Origin: Methanothrix sp.
GTDB taxonomy: Archaea > Halobacteriota > Methanosarcinia > Methanotrichales > Methanotrichaceae
Direction: 5' to 3'
Assembly (NCBI RefSeq): GCF_030055635.1
Contig: NZ_JASFYM010000001.1
Coordinates: forward strand, 1-64,000
Length of the DNA: 64,000 nt
The notes under the pieces are model-generated. The model saw nothing but the letters and a program-made list of their open reading frames with translations, was not told the origin of the DNA and did not search any database. Of this stretch, positions 42,354 through 51,715 are shown piece after piece. Position 1 is the stretch's first letter, and each line of letters opens with the position of its first letter. The translations under genes and the position numbers were made by a program.

Positions 42354-45300
42354 ATGTACAATAAAGCAAAGCATGTGTGCTCTGCACTAGTAAAACTGTG
42401 TTTGATATCTTTGATCATGATAGTCGTAACCGCAAATGGCGCTACAGCGCTTACATTAGACAGTTCTTCTGGTGTATGGACCAGCGTTACTGGCGGAAGT
42501 GGTGTAACTGGAGTGAATACAAATGAGGTGAGGTGGGGAACACCTGCTGGTTCTCAGAAAAGCGGGCTCCGTTTCGATGGAGTCGCATCAAGTCAGAATA
42601 TAGAAACCGGCAAGGACTTTTGTTTAGGTAAGCTAACGCACTTCAATTACCCTGTATATTCTGGAACTGCAGCATCAGGAGCTAAATTAAAGATCACACT
42701 TCATTTTTCCAATCCATCCATCACAGCTGATTTTTATTATGATCTGACAATTGATGAAACACCCAACAGCGGTACATGCACTCCAAATCGCCCGAATACC
42801 TGTGCGTATAAACCATGCGAAACTCCATGCCCAGACAAAGTGGCTTGGTCAAATACACTTTCAGCTCAGTCATTTTTCGTCAATGGTGAGGAGTATATCG
42901 TTCAGATAGCCGGATTTGTAGATGAATGTCCTGGTGGAACACCGGTATCTGATTTTATAACACAGGAGGGAAAGAAAAACGAGGCATATCTCGTCGGCAA
43001 GGTTCTTCTAAAAAGACCTTCAATAACGGTGGTCAAGACAGCATACATTGATGGGAGTTGTCCTGGCAGTGATCCCGTTGATGCGGAGATAGGCGACACA
43101 GTGACCTACTGTTACGAGGTCAAGAACACGGGTGACGTCACATTAACGGGTGTGACGCTAAGTGACGACAGGTACGGGAGCATAACGCTCGATAAGACCA
43201 CGCTCTCACCAGGCGAGAGCGCTTATGGTACTGCGACTCATAAGATAACAGAATCCGATTATCCATCGCTGGTTAACACAGCGACCGCGACAGGCACACC
43301 ACCCACAGGAACCCCGATAACCGATACCGATGACTGTAAGGTTAACATCCAGGTCTCGCCCGGTATCGAGGTGGTCAAGACAGCATACATTGATGGGAGT
43401 TGTCCTGGCAGTGATCCCGTTGATGCGGAGATAGGCGACACAGTGACCTACTGTTACGAGGTCAAGAACACGGGTGACGTCACATTAACGGGTGTGACGC
43501 TAAGTGACGACAGGTACGGGAGCATAACGCTCGATAAGACCACGCTCTCACCAGGCGAGAGCGCTTATGGTACTGCGACTCATAAGATAACAGAATCCGA
43601 TTATCCATCGCTGGTTAACACAGCGACCGCGACAGGCACACCACCCACAGGAACCCCGATAACCGATACCGATGACTGTACAGTTAAAGTTGAGGCAGGT
43701 CATATATTAGTCGACAAGGTCACCGACCCAGCCGGCTCCACGGATACCTTCGAGTTCACAGGATCCTGGAGCGGAGGCACGACATTCTCTCTGAAAGACA
43801 GCGATACGCCTTACGATAGCGGTTATCTGGCACCAGGCGAGTACACGGTGACCGAGAGTGTGCCTGAAGGATGGGTGCTGAGCAGCATAACCATCGAGGG
43901 CGATACTGATGGCGGCTCCACCACATCAGGCTCCACCGCGACGATCGATCTCGATGCTGGCGAGACGATCAAAGTTACATTCACCAACACCCTCCAGACG
44001 GGCGGCCAGGGCAAGCTCGACGTCAGCGGATACAAGTTCGACGATCAGAACGCGAATGGAGCGTGGGATACAGGAGAGCCTGGAATCGAGGGCTGGACGA
44101 TCTATCTCTCGGATGGCACCACACCGATCTCAACAACAACCGGAATCGATGGCAAATACACCTTCACGAACCTGCCTGCAGGTACCTACACTATAACAGA
44201 GGAGGAGAGGGATGGATGGACGAGGACCTTCCCTGCAGCTCCTGGAAGCTATGAGATTGTGTTTGACGGAGAGGAGGACAAGAGCGTATCGGACCTGAAC
44301 TTCGGGAACGCCCAGGTCCTCCAGCCGCAGGCCAGGCTTGCGATAGATGTCAGCCCACATGATCCATGCAGCAATACTCCCGTGGTCGTCACAGTTAGCT
44401 GTCAGAACGTGCAGGGCGATCTCTGCGGCAGCATTGCCAGCATGACTCTGTACTACGAGTCGTCCTCGGTGGAGATGACGAAGGGCCCGAACGGCAAATG
44501 GACCGCGACGATAGCCGGCCAGCCTGCAGGCACCACACTGAGCGTTTATGCCGTGCCGAAGGACTCTCAGGGCAACTTCATAGCGGATATCGGGACGACT
44601 GCGACCGAGAAGATCACATGGATAAACTGCGCTATCGACATCGAGAAGACAGCTGATACGACTGAGGTGAATCCAGGAGACACCATCACATACACCCTCA
44701 CGGTGAGGAACACCGGCAGCTCAACTATAAATGACGTCACCGTGGTCGACACGCTCCCGCCCGGGACGCTGTACGTATCCGCGAATCCAGCACCGTCAGG
44801 CGTCAGCGGCAGTGTCATCACGTGGAACCTGGGCGCTCTTGATCCAGGTGCATCTGTTGTCATCACGCTGACCGCCACGGTCGAGAGCGATGTCTGCGAG
44901 CGCCAGAGCTTCACGCCATCGGATGAGCAGAACCAGAAGCGCGGCGCTGCTCCACCTGCGACAGGAGAGAATCGGCTCACCATAATGGCAGCATCTCCAG
45001 TCGACCAGGAGCTGGTCGATTCACTGTACAGAAACATGACGAGGCTCGAGGCTAAGCTGAACTACGTCAGGAAGTACAGGGACACATTCGATAAGGCGAA
45101 CGCCACACTGATCGTGAGCAATGTCACACTGAACGGCTCTGTTTACACACTGATGAACTACACCAGCACCACCACGGGAGACGTTCTCACAGAGGCGTAC
45201 AATTCCTCGGGTGCTCTCGCATGGTCCCTCCTGGTGAGACCACAGAAGTACGACTCGCTCCGCACAGAGTACGTCAACGGCAGGGTCGTCTCCGAGAACT

Positions 45301-48107
45301 ACATCACGAGAGAGCCCTGGGAGGGGCTGCTCGTCGAGTACGATAAACCGTATCCAGGGTACACGAACCTCACGGTCACCTACTACCCGACTGGTGACAC
45401 GCTTGTTGTCATCAGGGACCAGTACGGCAACGTTGTGAGCAAGGAGTACAAGAAGCTGCCAGGAGTGCCGCCCGTGCCTCTGGAGCTCGAGAACTGCGCC
45501 ACGGTTACGGGCAGAATAGGCGAGATCGAGGTGAGCGACAGCTCCTGCGTTACTGTCAAGGTGATATGCCCATTACCGCTGCAGGGGAAGCTCACCCTGG
45601 CTAAGAGGCCCTCTGTCGAGGTCGCATCTGTCGGCCAGACGATCACCTACACGTACACAATCACAAACGGCGGAGAGACGACTGTCAGCAACATCTACGT
45701 AGATGACGATATGCTCGGCAGGATCAACACAGATCCGATAACCCTTGAACCTGGAGAGACCACTGAGATCACCGCGACGTATGTTGTGAAACCAACGGAT
45801 GCATCTCCGATAAAGAACGTCGCCATAGCAATAGGCCAGGATCCGAACGGCGATGATGTGGCCTCTGATCCAGCCGAGGCTGAGGTCGTGATCGCTGGGA
45901 AGGTTCTCTTCAACAAGACCGCGGAGCCCAAGGTCGTAAAGCCAGGAGACACGATAACTTACACGATAAGGTACCAGAACCTCGAGGGAGGGAGACTGTA
46001 CGACGTCTACATCGTGGACCACTACCCGAACGAGATATACTTCATAAGCGCGACACCTGCTCCGACAAGCGGGAACAACGTGTGGCACATAGGCGATCTC
46101 GATCCTGGCGCATCTGGAGAGATAGTGATAGTCGTGGGCGTCGCCCAGGAGCTGGGCAACATGAGCTTCAGCATGGACCAGAGCGTGAGCGGCTCAGGCT
46201 ACGTCAATGTGTACAACAACCTCTGCACAACCCCGCCGAGGATAGTGAACAGGGCTGAGATGTCCTACAGGCTCACCGAGAACGGAGAGAGCACAAGAGC
46301 CTCTGCAGCCGCAGAGGTCCAGCTCGGACCGCCGGCGACCTGCGCCAGGATCAAGGAGCACGGGAGCGGCTCATACGAGACCGAGGATTTTGTGAGGTAC
46401 GAGCGCGGGAACCGGACGATTACCTGGAACAAGAGCCTGTCAGCGACGCACTACCCGACATCGTTCTCCCTCCCGAGAGACAGAAACGTGAACTACACGA
46501 CGCTCTGGGTGGAGAAGCAGAAGGCTAAGAACTACGCGACCGATGCCTCATTCAGCGAGGAGTACACCTATGCCAGGAGCATAAAGCGCGAGAGCTCCCT
46601 CCAGATGGACGAGAACGGCTCCAGGCTGATGGTGGACACAGAGTTCACAGGCATGGGGCATGTCGGGATACTCAAGGCCAGGGAGAGCAACAGGACGAAG
46701 AACGCGATGTACTGGGGCGGAGCTGTTTACGAGAGCAGAGAGGACTATGTGGGGAGCTTCAGTTTGTATCAGAAGATCGACGAGTACGGAGAGCACCTGC
46801 GCTCCGAGAGCGAGGTGAGCGGCAGAGGCTTCGCAGCCGTGGATAAGCGCCTCGGATCCGCGCAGCGCTCCTACGAATCCGGCGCAGGCAGCTACGAGAG
46901 CTCCCACCTCATGGACACGCTGAGCAGCTACATGCACAAGGATATCAGCCTCAACCACGCGCCTGCGAACTACACCTACTCGAGGGGCATGGCGGTGAAC
47001 TACACCGGCAGGTGGTATGAGGGAATGTGGTCCAAGACGGACAGGAGCCTGATCAGCGAGAGCTTCTCCGCGCTGAACCGCCTCGAGAAGGAGACGTACG
47101 CGAGGGGCCTGAACGAGATGGAGACTGAGGCTGAGTTCTCCGGAAAGGCTGACTTCAGGGTCCTCTACCAGGATCTCAGCGGCAGAGAGGGAAGGACCAT
47201 TGACCTCGTCGATCAGTACATCGGAGATTACAGGGTGAACCGCAAGGTCTCGATGACAGGTGTGTCGAGATACAGCTACCCGCACATATCCGTTAGAAAG
47301 GAGGCCTCTGTGGACCTGGCGAACAGCACATACGCTGATTACAGGATCATCGTCGAGAACGACGGCAACGTCAATCTCGGGCCTGTGTACATCCTCGACA
47401 TTTTCCCGCCCGGCACAGAGTACGTCGGATCATCTGCAAGACCGAGCGAGCTGACGTCAGAGTACGCTAACTGGACGCTCCTGCATCTCGGCATAGGAGA
47501 CACTGCCACAATCTCGCTGACGCTCAACATCACCGAGGAGGTATCGAACCTGGTCAACAGGGTGATCGTCTCTGGAGTCCATGACGGTGAATGGGTCACG
47601 GCGAGAAACTTCTCCTCGACGAGGATAGACTGGCTCGAGTGCTGCCCATCTGAGATAATCGCAACGAAGACCGCGAGAGTGCACAACGACACTGTGAGCT
47701 ACAGGATCTCGCTGAGAAACAGAGCGAACTACACGATGGTCGCGTTCGTCATCGATTACATCCCATCAGATATGCAGCTGATCAACTACTCGCTCACACC
47801 ATCGCAGATAAGGGAGAACAGGATCGAGTGGGCGGTGCTCGATCTGAGGCCCGGGAAGAGGATCGACATCGATTACAACATGAAAGCGCTCAGGAGCGGC
47901 ACGTTCACCAACAGGGCCAGGGTGGAGGCCTACCCGATCGATGGGCCTGGAGCGGTGGGGGCAGATCTTGCGGCCAGAGCATACGTCGGAGTCGAGATAA
48001 AGGAGCCGGAGCGGGAGGGCTGGACAGTGCCGAAGTGCATGAGCCTCAACTGCACCGAGTCGTACAGGGACGACTGGATGTCCTGCACCACATGCGAACG
48101 GGAGTAG
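42354..48107 (+). CDS. Giant multidomain secreted surface protein (1917 residues)
   Basis: A likely adhesin or envelope component. A signal peptide (about 1-33) precedes an anchor-like domain with GKLTHFNYPV (choice-of-anchor K type, to about 220). Two identical DUF11-type repeats of 114 residues (225-338, 339-443; ITVVKTAYIDGSCPG, EVKNTGDVTL) follow. Then come a prealbumin-like domain (about 446-545), an SdrD-B-like domain (551-655, GYKFDDQNANGAWDTGEPG), and DUF11 domains at about 757-850, 1076-1180, 1182-1275, 1643-1750 and 1765-1880, with a beta-rich region between. The C-terminus (CMSLNCTESY...SCTTC) has no transmembrane helix or sorting motif. The first 220 codons are AT-rich; the rest is GC-richer, suggesting a mosaic gene. 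Confidence 0.88.
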   Translation: MYNKAKHVCSALVKLCLISLIMIVVTANGATALTLDSSSGVWTSVTGGSGVTGVNTNEVRWGTPAGSQKSGLRFDGVASSQNIETGKDFCLGKLTHFNYPVYSGTAASGAKLKITLHFSNPSITADFYYDLTIDETPNSGTCTPNRPNTCAYKPCETPCPDKVAWSNTLSAQSFFVNGEEYIVQIAGFVDECPGGTPVSDFITQEGKKNEAYLVGKVLLKRPSITVVKTAYIDGSCPGSDPVDAEIGDTVTYCYEVKNTGDVTLTGVTLSDDRYGSITLDKTTLSPGESAYGTATHKITESDYPSLVNTATATGTPPTGTPITDTDDCKVNIQVSPGIEVVKTAYIDGSCPGSDPVDAEIGDTVTYCYEVKNTGDVTLTGVTLSDDRYGSITLDKTTLSPGESAYGTATHKITESDYPSLVNTATATGTPPTGTPITDTDDCTVKVEAGHILVDKVTDPAGSTDTFEFTGSWSGGTTFSLKDSDTPYDSGYLAPGEYTVTESVPEGWVLSSITIEGDTDGGSTTSGSTATIDLDAGETIKVTFTNTLQTGGQGKLDVSGYKFDDQNANGAWDTGEPGIEGWTIYLSDGTTPISTTTGIDGKYTFTNLPAGTYTITEEERDGWTRTFPAAPGSYEIVFDGEEDKSVSDLNFGNAQVLQPQARLAIDVSPHDPCSNTPVVVTVSCQNVQGDLCGSIASMTLYYESSSVEMTKGPNGKWTATIAGQPAGTTLSVYAVPKDSQGNFIADIGTTATEKITWINCAIDIEKTADTTEVNPGDTITYTLTVRNTGSSTINDVTVVDTLPPGTLYVSANPAPSGVSGSVITWNLGALDPGASVVITLTATVESDVCERQSFTPSDEQNQKRGAAPPATGENRLTIMAASPVDQELVDSLYRNMTRLEAKLNYVRKYRDTFDKANATLIVSNVTLNGSVYTLMNYTSTTTGDVLTEAYNSSGALAWSLLVRPQKYDSLRTEYVNGRVVSENYITREPWEGLLVEYDKPYPGYTNLTVTYYPTGDTLVVIRDQYGNVVSKEYKKLPGVPPVPLELENCATVTGRIGEIEVSDSSCVTVKVICPLPLQGKLTLAKRPSVEVASVGQTITYTYTITNGGETTVSNIYVDDDMLGRINTDPITLEPGETTEITATYVVKPTDASPIKNVAIAIGQDPNGDDVASDPAEAEVVIAGKVLFNKTAEPKVVKPGDTITYTIRYQNLEGGRLYDVYIVDHYPNEIYFISATPAPTSGNNVWHIGDLDPGASGEIVIVVGVAQELGNMSFSMDQSVSGSGYVNVYNNLCTTPPRIVNRAEMSYRLTENGESTRASAAAEVQLGPPATCARIKEHGSGSYETEDFVRYERGNRTITWNKSLSATHYPTSFSLPRDRNVNYTTLWVEKQKAKNYATDASFSEEYTYARSIKRESSLQMDENGSRLMVDTEFTGMGHVGILKARESNRTKNAMYWGGAVYESREDYVGSFSLYQKIDEYGEHLRSESEVSGRGFAAVDKRLGSAQRSYESGAGSYESSHLMDTLSSYMHKDISLNHAPANYTYSRGMAVNYTGRWYEGMWSKTDRSLISESFSALNRLEKETYARGLNEMETEAEFSGKADFRVLYQDLSGREGRTIDLVDQYIGDYRVNRKVSMTGVSRYSYPHISVRKEASVDLANSTYADYRIIVENDGNVNLGPVYILDIFPPGTEYVGSSARPSELTSEYANWTLLHLGIGDTATISLTLNITEEVSNLVNRVIVSGVHDGEWVTARNFSSTRIDWLECCPSEIIATKTARVHNDTVSYRISLRNRANYTMVAFVIDYIPSDMQLINYSLTPSQIRENRIEWAVLDLRPGKRIDIDYNMKALRSGTFTNRARVEAYPIDGPGAVGADLAARAYVGVEIKEPEREGWTVPKCMSLNCTESYRDDWMSCTTCERE
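43028..43680 (+). repeat. Perfect 311-bp direct repeat inside the surface-protein gene
   Basis: Bases 43028-43338 and 43370-43680 appear identical, with a period of 342 bp (114 codons). They encode two copies of the DUF11-type domain. Perfect identity at synonymous positions implies a very recent duplication or ongoing gene conversion; a collapsed or expanded repeat in the assembly is also possible. Confidence 0.9.
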
Positions 48108-48116
48108 ATGAAAGAC

Positions 48117-48148
48117 GGCGGGATACATCCCGCCGGCGCCTCTTTTCT
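48117..48148 (+). terminator. Hairpin terminator after the surface-protein gene
   Basis: GGCGGGA-TACA-TCCCGCC forms a perfect 7-bp stem, followed by GGCGCCTCTTTTCT. It lies 9 bases after the stop codon and between convergent genes, so it may serve both strands. Confidence 0.7.
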
Positions 48149-48167
48149 ATGCTCAGATCCTGAAGAC

Positions 48168-48794
48168 CTAGATTCTTGAGCCCCTGCTGCTCCGCTGTCC
48201 TCTTGCGAGCAGCTTCTCCTTGTATAGATACATCGCAGCCCTGTTCGCATACTGTCTGTTTGTGGAGATGACCCTCTCCTTTAGCTCCGGAGTCACCCTT
48301 TTGATCTCCCGCGCGGGCACCCCTGCCCAGAGCGTCTCCGGCGGAACCTTCGTGCCCTCGAGGACGAGAGCGCCCGCAGCAACTATCGCGCCACTGCCAA
48401 TAACCGATCTGCTCAGGACCGTTGCGCCTATGCCCACCATCGCCCAGTCCTCTATCTCAGAGGCGTGCACAGTGACCCTGTGGCCCAGCGTGACGTGATC
48501 CCCTATGATGCAGGGCGTGTCCGGCTCCACATGCAGGACCGAGCAGTCCTGGATGTTGCTCTCCTCTCCGACCTCTATGAAGGCCTCATCTCCCCTGAGA
48601 ACGCATCCGTACCATACGGAGCTCCCCCGCTTCAGAACAACCCGGCCGATAAGAACAGTTCCAGGGCTCACCCACGCGGTCTCATCAACAACAGGCTCGC
48701 ACCACACCGCCTCCCAGTCAGATCTCTCCGCTGGATACGGCAGCTCAGGCGGTTCCGGTACCCGAACATCAGACCATCTTATCATCTCGTCCAT
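48168..48794 (-). CDS. Gamma-carbonic-anhydrase-like left-handed beta-helix protein
   Basis: The 208-residue protein has hexapeptide repeats of the gamma-CA/YrdA family. The metal-site pattern is present: SVLHVEPDTP and LGHRVTVHA supply the three His, and VWYGCVLRGDEAFIEVGEESNIQD gives the Arg/Asp/Gln around the site. The acidic loop of Cam from Methanosarcina is absent, so carbonic anhydrase activity is uncertain; it could act on another substrate. ATG 48794 lies about 25 bases after CATTTATTC, fitting a leaderless transcript. Confidence 0.88.
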   Translation of the reverse strand: MDEMIRWSDVRVPEPPELPYPAERSDWEAVWCEPVVDETAWVSPGTVLIGRVVLKRGSSVWYGCVLRGDEAFIEVGEESNIQDCSVLHVEPDTPCIIGDHVTLGHRVTVHASEIEDWAMVGIGATVLSRSVIGSGAIVAAGALVLEGTKVPPETLWAGVPAREIKRVTPELKERVISTNRQYANRAAMYLYKEKLLARGQRSSRGSRI

Positions 48795-48910
48795 GATAAA
48801 ACAGAATAAATGGATACGAGATATCACTTGTGATGAGATGCAACGAAGGGCATCATTGTTCCCAGGCCCTTCGAGAATGCATAAATATCCCGTACAACAA
48901 CCAGCTTCCG

Positions 48911-49534
48911 ATGAATGTAATGGAGATGCTTGTCGTCGCGTTTGCCATCGGGCTCACAGGCGCGCTCGCGCCAGGGCCGACTCTTGTTGCAACTGTGAAC
49001 AGCTCACTGAAGAGCGGCTGGACCTCCGGACCGAAGGTCTCCATCGGCCATGCATCTGTTGAGATGCTGATATTCGTGCTGATACTCATGGGCCTCAGCG
49101 GCGCTGCAGATGCATACAGAGTTCCGATATCTGTGATCGGAGGCACAGCCCTCGTAGTATTTGGCGCTCTGACGCTGCGGGGAGCGAGCAGCGCATCGAT
49201 ATCATCACAGGGATCCGAGATATCCTCAAACCCCTACATCGCCGGCGCCCTGACGAGCGCGGCCAACCCGTACTTCTGGATATGGTGGCTCTCAGTCGGC
49301 TCTGCAATGCTGCTTGACGGACTCCGAGGCGGATTTTTGCTCGCAGCAGCGTTCATGATAGGCCACTGGGGCGCGGACTTCGGCTGGTACACGCTCGTAT
49401 CAACGAGCATTGATAAGGGTAAGAGCGTCCTCTCAGAGAGGGGGTACAGGTACGTTCTCTCCGCATGCGGCATATTCCTGATGATATTCGGGCTGTACTA
49501 CCTGAGCGGGGTGGCCGGGTATCTCGGATGGTGA
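48911..49534 (+). CDS. LysE-family transporter
   Basis: A 207-residue membrane exporter of the LysE/RhtB type. After the MNVMEMLVVAFAIGLTGALAPGPTLVATV opening, about six helices follow, with GHASVEM, ANPYFWIWWLSVG and GHWGADFGWY. Amino acids are the usual substrates; the substrate here is unknown. ATG 48911 is about 27 bases after CATAAATATC, so the transcript is probably leaderless. Its TGA overlaps the start of the SpoIIM gene. Confidence 0.9.
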   Translation: MNVMEMLVVAFAIGLTGALAPGPTLVATVNSSLKSGWTSGPKVSIGHASVEMLIFVLILMGLSGAADAYRVPISVIGGTALVVFGALTLRGASSASISSQGSEISSNPYIAGALTSAANPYFWIWWLSVGSAMLLDGLRGGFLLAAAFMIGHWGADFGWYTLVSTSIDKGKSVLSERGYRYVLSACGIFLMIFGLYYLSGVAGYLGW

Positions 49535-50118
49535 TGCTGGTGAGATCAATCGCATACCTGGGATCGATCAGAGGCTACATCGCGATATCTGTCGTTCTGT
49601 TCTTTGCAGCCGCTGCATCGGGATTCGTGGCAGTTGAGCAGAATCCAGCGATCGCGGAGGAGTGGATGAAGGAGCTGGAGATGCTGAAGTGGATCACAGA
49701 TCTGCCGCCTCTCATGATAATGATCCTCATATTTACAAAGAACCTTCTGGCATGTGCGATGGCTGTGCTTCTCGGGGTGGGCGCAGGCGTGGTGCCGATG
49801 CTCGTCGCCATATCCAACGGCGTTCTTGTGGGCATGGTCTCCTACCAGGTCATCCAGAGGGAGGGTGTCCTCTACCTTATCGCAGGCATCCTGCCCCACG
49901 GAATATTGGAGCTTCCAGCAGTGCTGGTGAGCATAGCGATCGGCCTGCGGCTTGGCCACATCTTTATCATGACCATGATCGATGGTGATGGTGATCTGGG
50001 AGAGGAAGCGCGTACAGCTATCAGCTTCCTGATGTACAGGGTTGCTCCGCTGCTGTTCGTCGCGGCAGTGATTGAAACATTTATCACACCCCTCGCAATA
50101 TCCCTTGCATCCCGGTAG
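49534..50118 (+). CDS. SpoIIM (stage II sporulation M)-like membrane protein
   Basis: The 194-residue integral membrane protein of the SpoIIM/DUF95 family has about five transmembrane helices and the motifs [29 protein letters not shown] and [16 protein letters not shown]. In archaea its function is unknown. ATG 49534 shares the A of the LysE stop (TGATG). Alternative starts are ATG 49528 and GTG 49531. The operon continues with proS. Confidence 0.85.
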   Translation: MLVRSIAYLGSIRGYIAISVVLFFAAAASGFVAVEQNPAIAEEWMKELEMLKWITDLPPLMIMILIFTKNLLACAMAVLLGVGAGVVPMLVAISNGVLVGMVSYQVIQREGVLYLIAGILPHGILELPAVLVSIAIGLRLGHIFIMTMIDGDGDLGEEARTAISFLMYRVAPLLFVAAVIETFITPLAISLASR

Positions 50119-50120
50119 TG

Positions 50121-51587
50121 ATGAAGATGAATGATTCACAGGAGACACAGATGGTGAGGAAGGAGGAGAGGGAGGCGAAGCTTCCCCCAAAATCGAACTT
50201 CAGCGAGTGGTACCATGAGCTTCTGAAGAGCGCGGAGATAGTCGATGTCAGGTACCCTGTAAAGGGCATGAGCGTCTGGTATCCCTTCGGCTTTGCTCTC
50301 AGAAGCCATGTCTACCAGATAATAAAAGAGCTTCTCGATGTCGATCACTACGAGACGCAGTTCCCGCTGCTCATCCCCGAGACCGAGTTCATGAAGGAGG
50401 CGGAGCACATAAAGGGCTTCGAGGATGAGGTCTACTGGGTGACACATGGCGGCCGGGATCCCCTGGAGGTCAAGCTCGCGCTGCGTCCGACGAGCGAGAC
50501 CGCGATATATCCGATGCTCAAGCTCTGGATACGATCGCATGCAGATCTCCCCCTCAGGATATACCAGATAGTCAACACATTCCGCTATGAGACGAAGCAC
50601 ACCCGCCCGCTCATCCGTCTAAGAGAGATAACATCGTTCAAGGAGGCACACACCGCGCACGCCACCTGGGAGGAGGCGGCGATGCAGGTCGAGACAGCAG
50701 TAGAGAGGTACATCGAGTTCTACAGGCGCCTTGCAATCCCATGCCTTGTGAGCAAGCGCCCGTCCTGGGATAAGTTCCCCGGGGCGGATTACTCGATCGC
50801 CCTGGATGTGATAATGCCCGACGGGAGAACACTTCAGGTCGGGACAGCGCATCTGCTCGGGACGAACTTCGCAAAGACCTACGAGATAACATACGAGGAC
50901 GAGCGTGGTGAGCAGAGGTACGTCAACCAGACATGCTACGGGATCTCAGAGAGATGCATAGCAGCGCTCATAGCTGTTCACGGAGATGATAAGGGTCTTG
51001 TGCTGCCCTGGAGGGTCGCGCCTGTCCAGGTTGTCATTGTGCCGATCATATTCGGGGAGAGGGAGCCGATAATCGAGGTCTGCAGATCTATCGAATCCAT
51101 GCTCGCAGGCAGGGGCATAAGGGTCAGGCTCGACGATGGTGATGAGCGGCCTGGCGCGAAGTTCTACAAGTGGGAGATGCGTGGTGTGCCTGTGCGGATA
51201 GAGATCGGCCCCAGGGACATCAAAAACGGCGTTGTGACCCTTGTGAGAAGGGACGGTGTGAGAAAGACCCTGCATATGGGGGATGGACTCGTGGATGCGA
51301 TCCTCGCAGAGGCAGATGAGCTGCAGTCCGTTCTCTACGCCAGAGCGAAGGAGTTCATGGACTCGAAGATAAAGCTCGTATCCTCCCTGGATGAGGCGAG
51401 GGCGCAGGTGCAGTCCGGCGTCGCCAGGGTTCCGTGGTGCGGATCTGTGGAGTGCGGTCATGCTCTGGAGGACCAGATCGGCGCGAACCTGCTAGGGGAG
51501 CCGAGAGGGGATGAGATACCTACCATGCGCTGTCTCATATGCGGCAGGGAGTCCACAGGCTCGACGTACATGGCCAGGCAGTATTGA
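50121..51587 (+). CDS. proS: Prolyl-tRNA synthetase, archaeal/eukaryotic type
   Basis: Class II synthetase of 488 residues. Motif 2 ([28 protein letters not shown]), the [12 protein letters not shown] pocket, motif 3 ([29 protein letters not shown]) and the C-terminal domain with a four-Cys zinc site ([19 protein letters not shown]) followed by the Tyr terminus (STYMARQY) are typical of the archaeal/eukaryotic form, which lacks the bacterial editing insert. Several in-frame starts (GTG 50118, ATG 50121, ATG 50127) overlap the SpoIIM stop. It may be co-transcribed with lysE and spoIIM. Confidence 0.96.
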   Translation: MKMNDSQETQMVRKEEREAKLPPKSNFSEWYHELLKSAEIVDVRYPVKGMSVWYPFGFALRSHVYQIIKELLDVDHYETQFPLLIPETEFMKEAEHIKGFEDEVYWVTHGGRDPLEVKLALRPTSETAIYPMLKLWIRSHADLPLRIYQIVNTFRYETKHTRPLIRLREITSFKEAHTAHATWEEAAMQVETAVERYIEFYRRLAIPCLVSKRPSWDKFPGADYSIALDVIMPDGRTLQVGTAHLLGTNFAKTYEITYEDERGEQRYVNQTCYGISERCIAALIAVHGDDKGLVLPWRVAPVQVVIVPIIFGEREPIIEVCRSIESMLAGRGIRVRLDDGDERPGAKFYKWEMRGVPVRIEIGPRDIKNGVVTLVRRDGVRKTLHMGDGLVDAILAEADELQSVLYARAKEFMDSKIKLVSSLDEARAQVQSGVARVPWCGSVECGHALEDQIGANLLGEPRGDEIPTMRCLICGRESTGSTYMARQY

Positions 51588-51632
51588 AAATCACCTCCGC
51601 AAGCGTACAGGAATGCATTGCTTCAATGGTAT

Positions 51633-51682
51633 GACAGAGCAGGGTGCAAGCTCCTGTCTTCAGGCCGGAGAGGAGGTCAAAG
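51633..51682 (+). mobile_element. Solitary IS605-type right-end motif (copy ii)
   Basis: GACAGAGCAGGGTGCAAGCTCC, TGTCTTCA, GGCCGGAGAGGAGG closely matches copy i (24713-24758) and the right end beside the tnpB at 63690. It can fold as CTCCTG-TCTT-CAGGCCGGAG. It lies between proS and the ATP-grasp gene with no transposase, so it is a remnant or a stranded guide-RNA scaffold end. Confidence 0.6.
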
Positions 51683-51715
51683 AGCGGCATGTAGATCCGC
51701 CCCATGGAGTCTATC

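Noticed and set aside
46548-47285. A 245-residue minus-strand frame opposite the giant surface protein.
   Set aside because: It is antisense to an intact coding region with coherent domains; it reflects codon bias.
48168-48794. Naming this gene cam (active carbonic anhydrase).
   Set aside because: The metal-binding His are present but the acidic loop of the archaeal enzyme is not, so only family membership is claimed.
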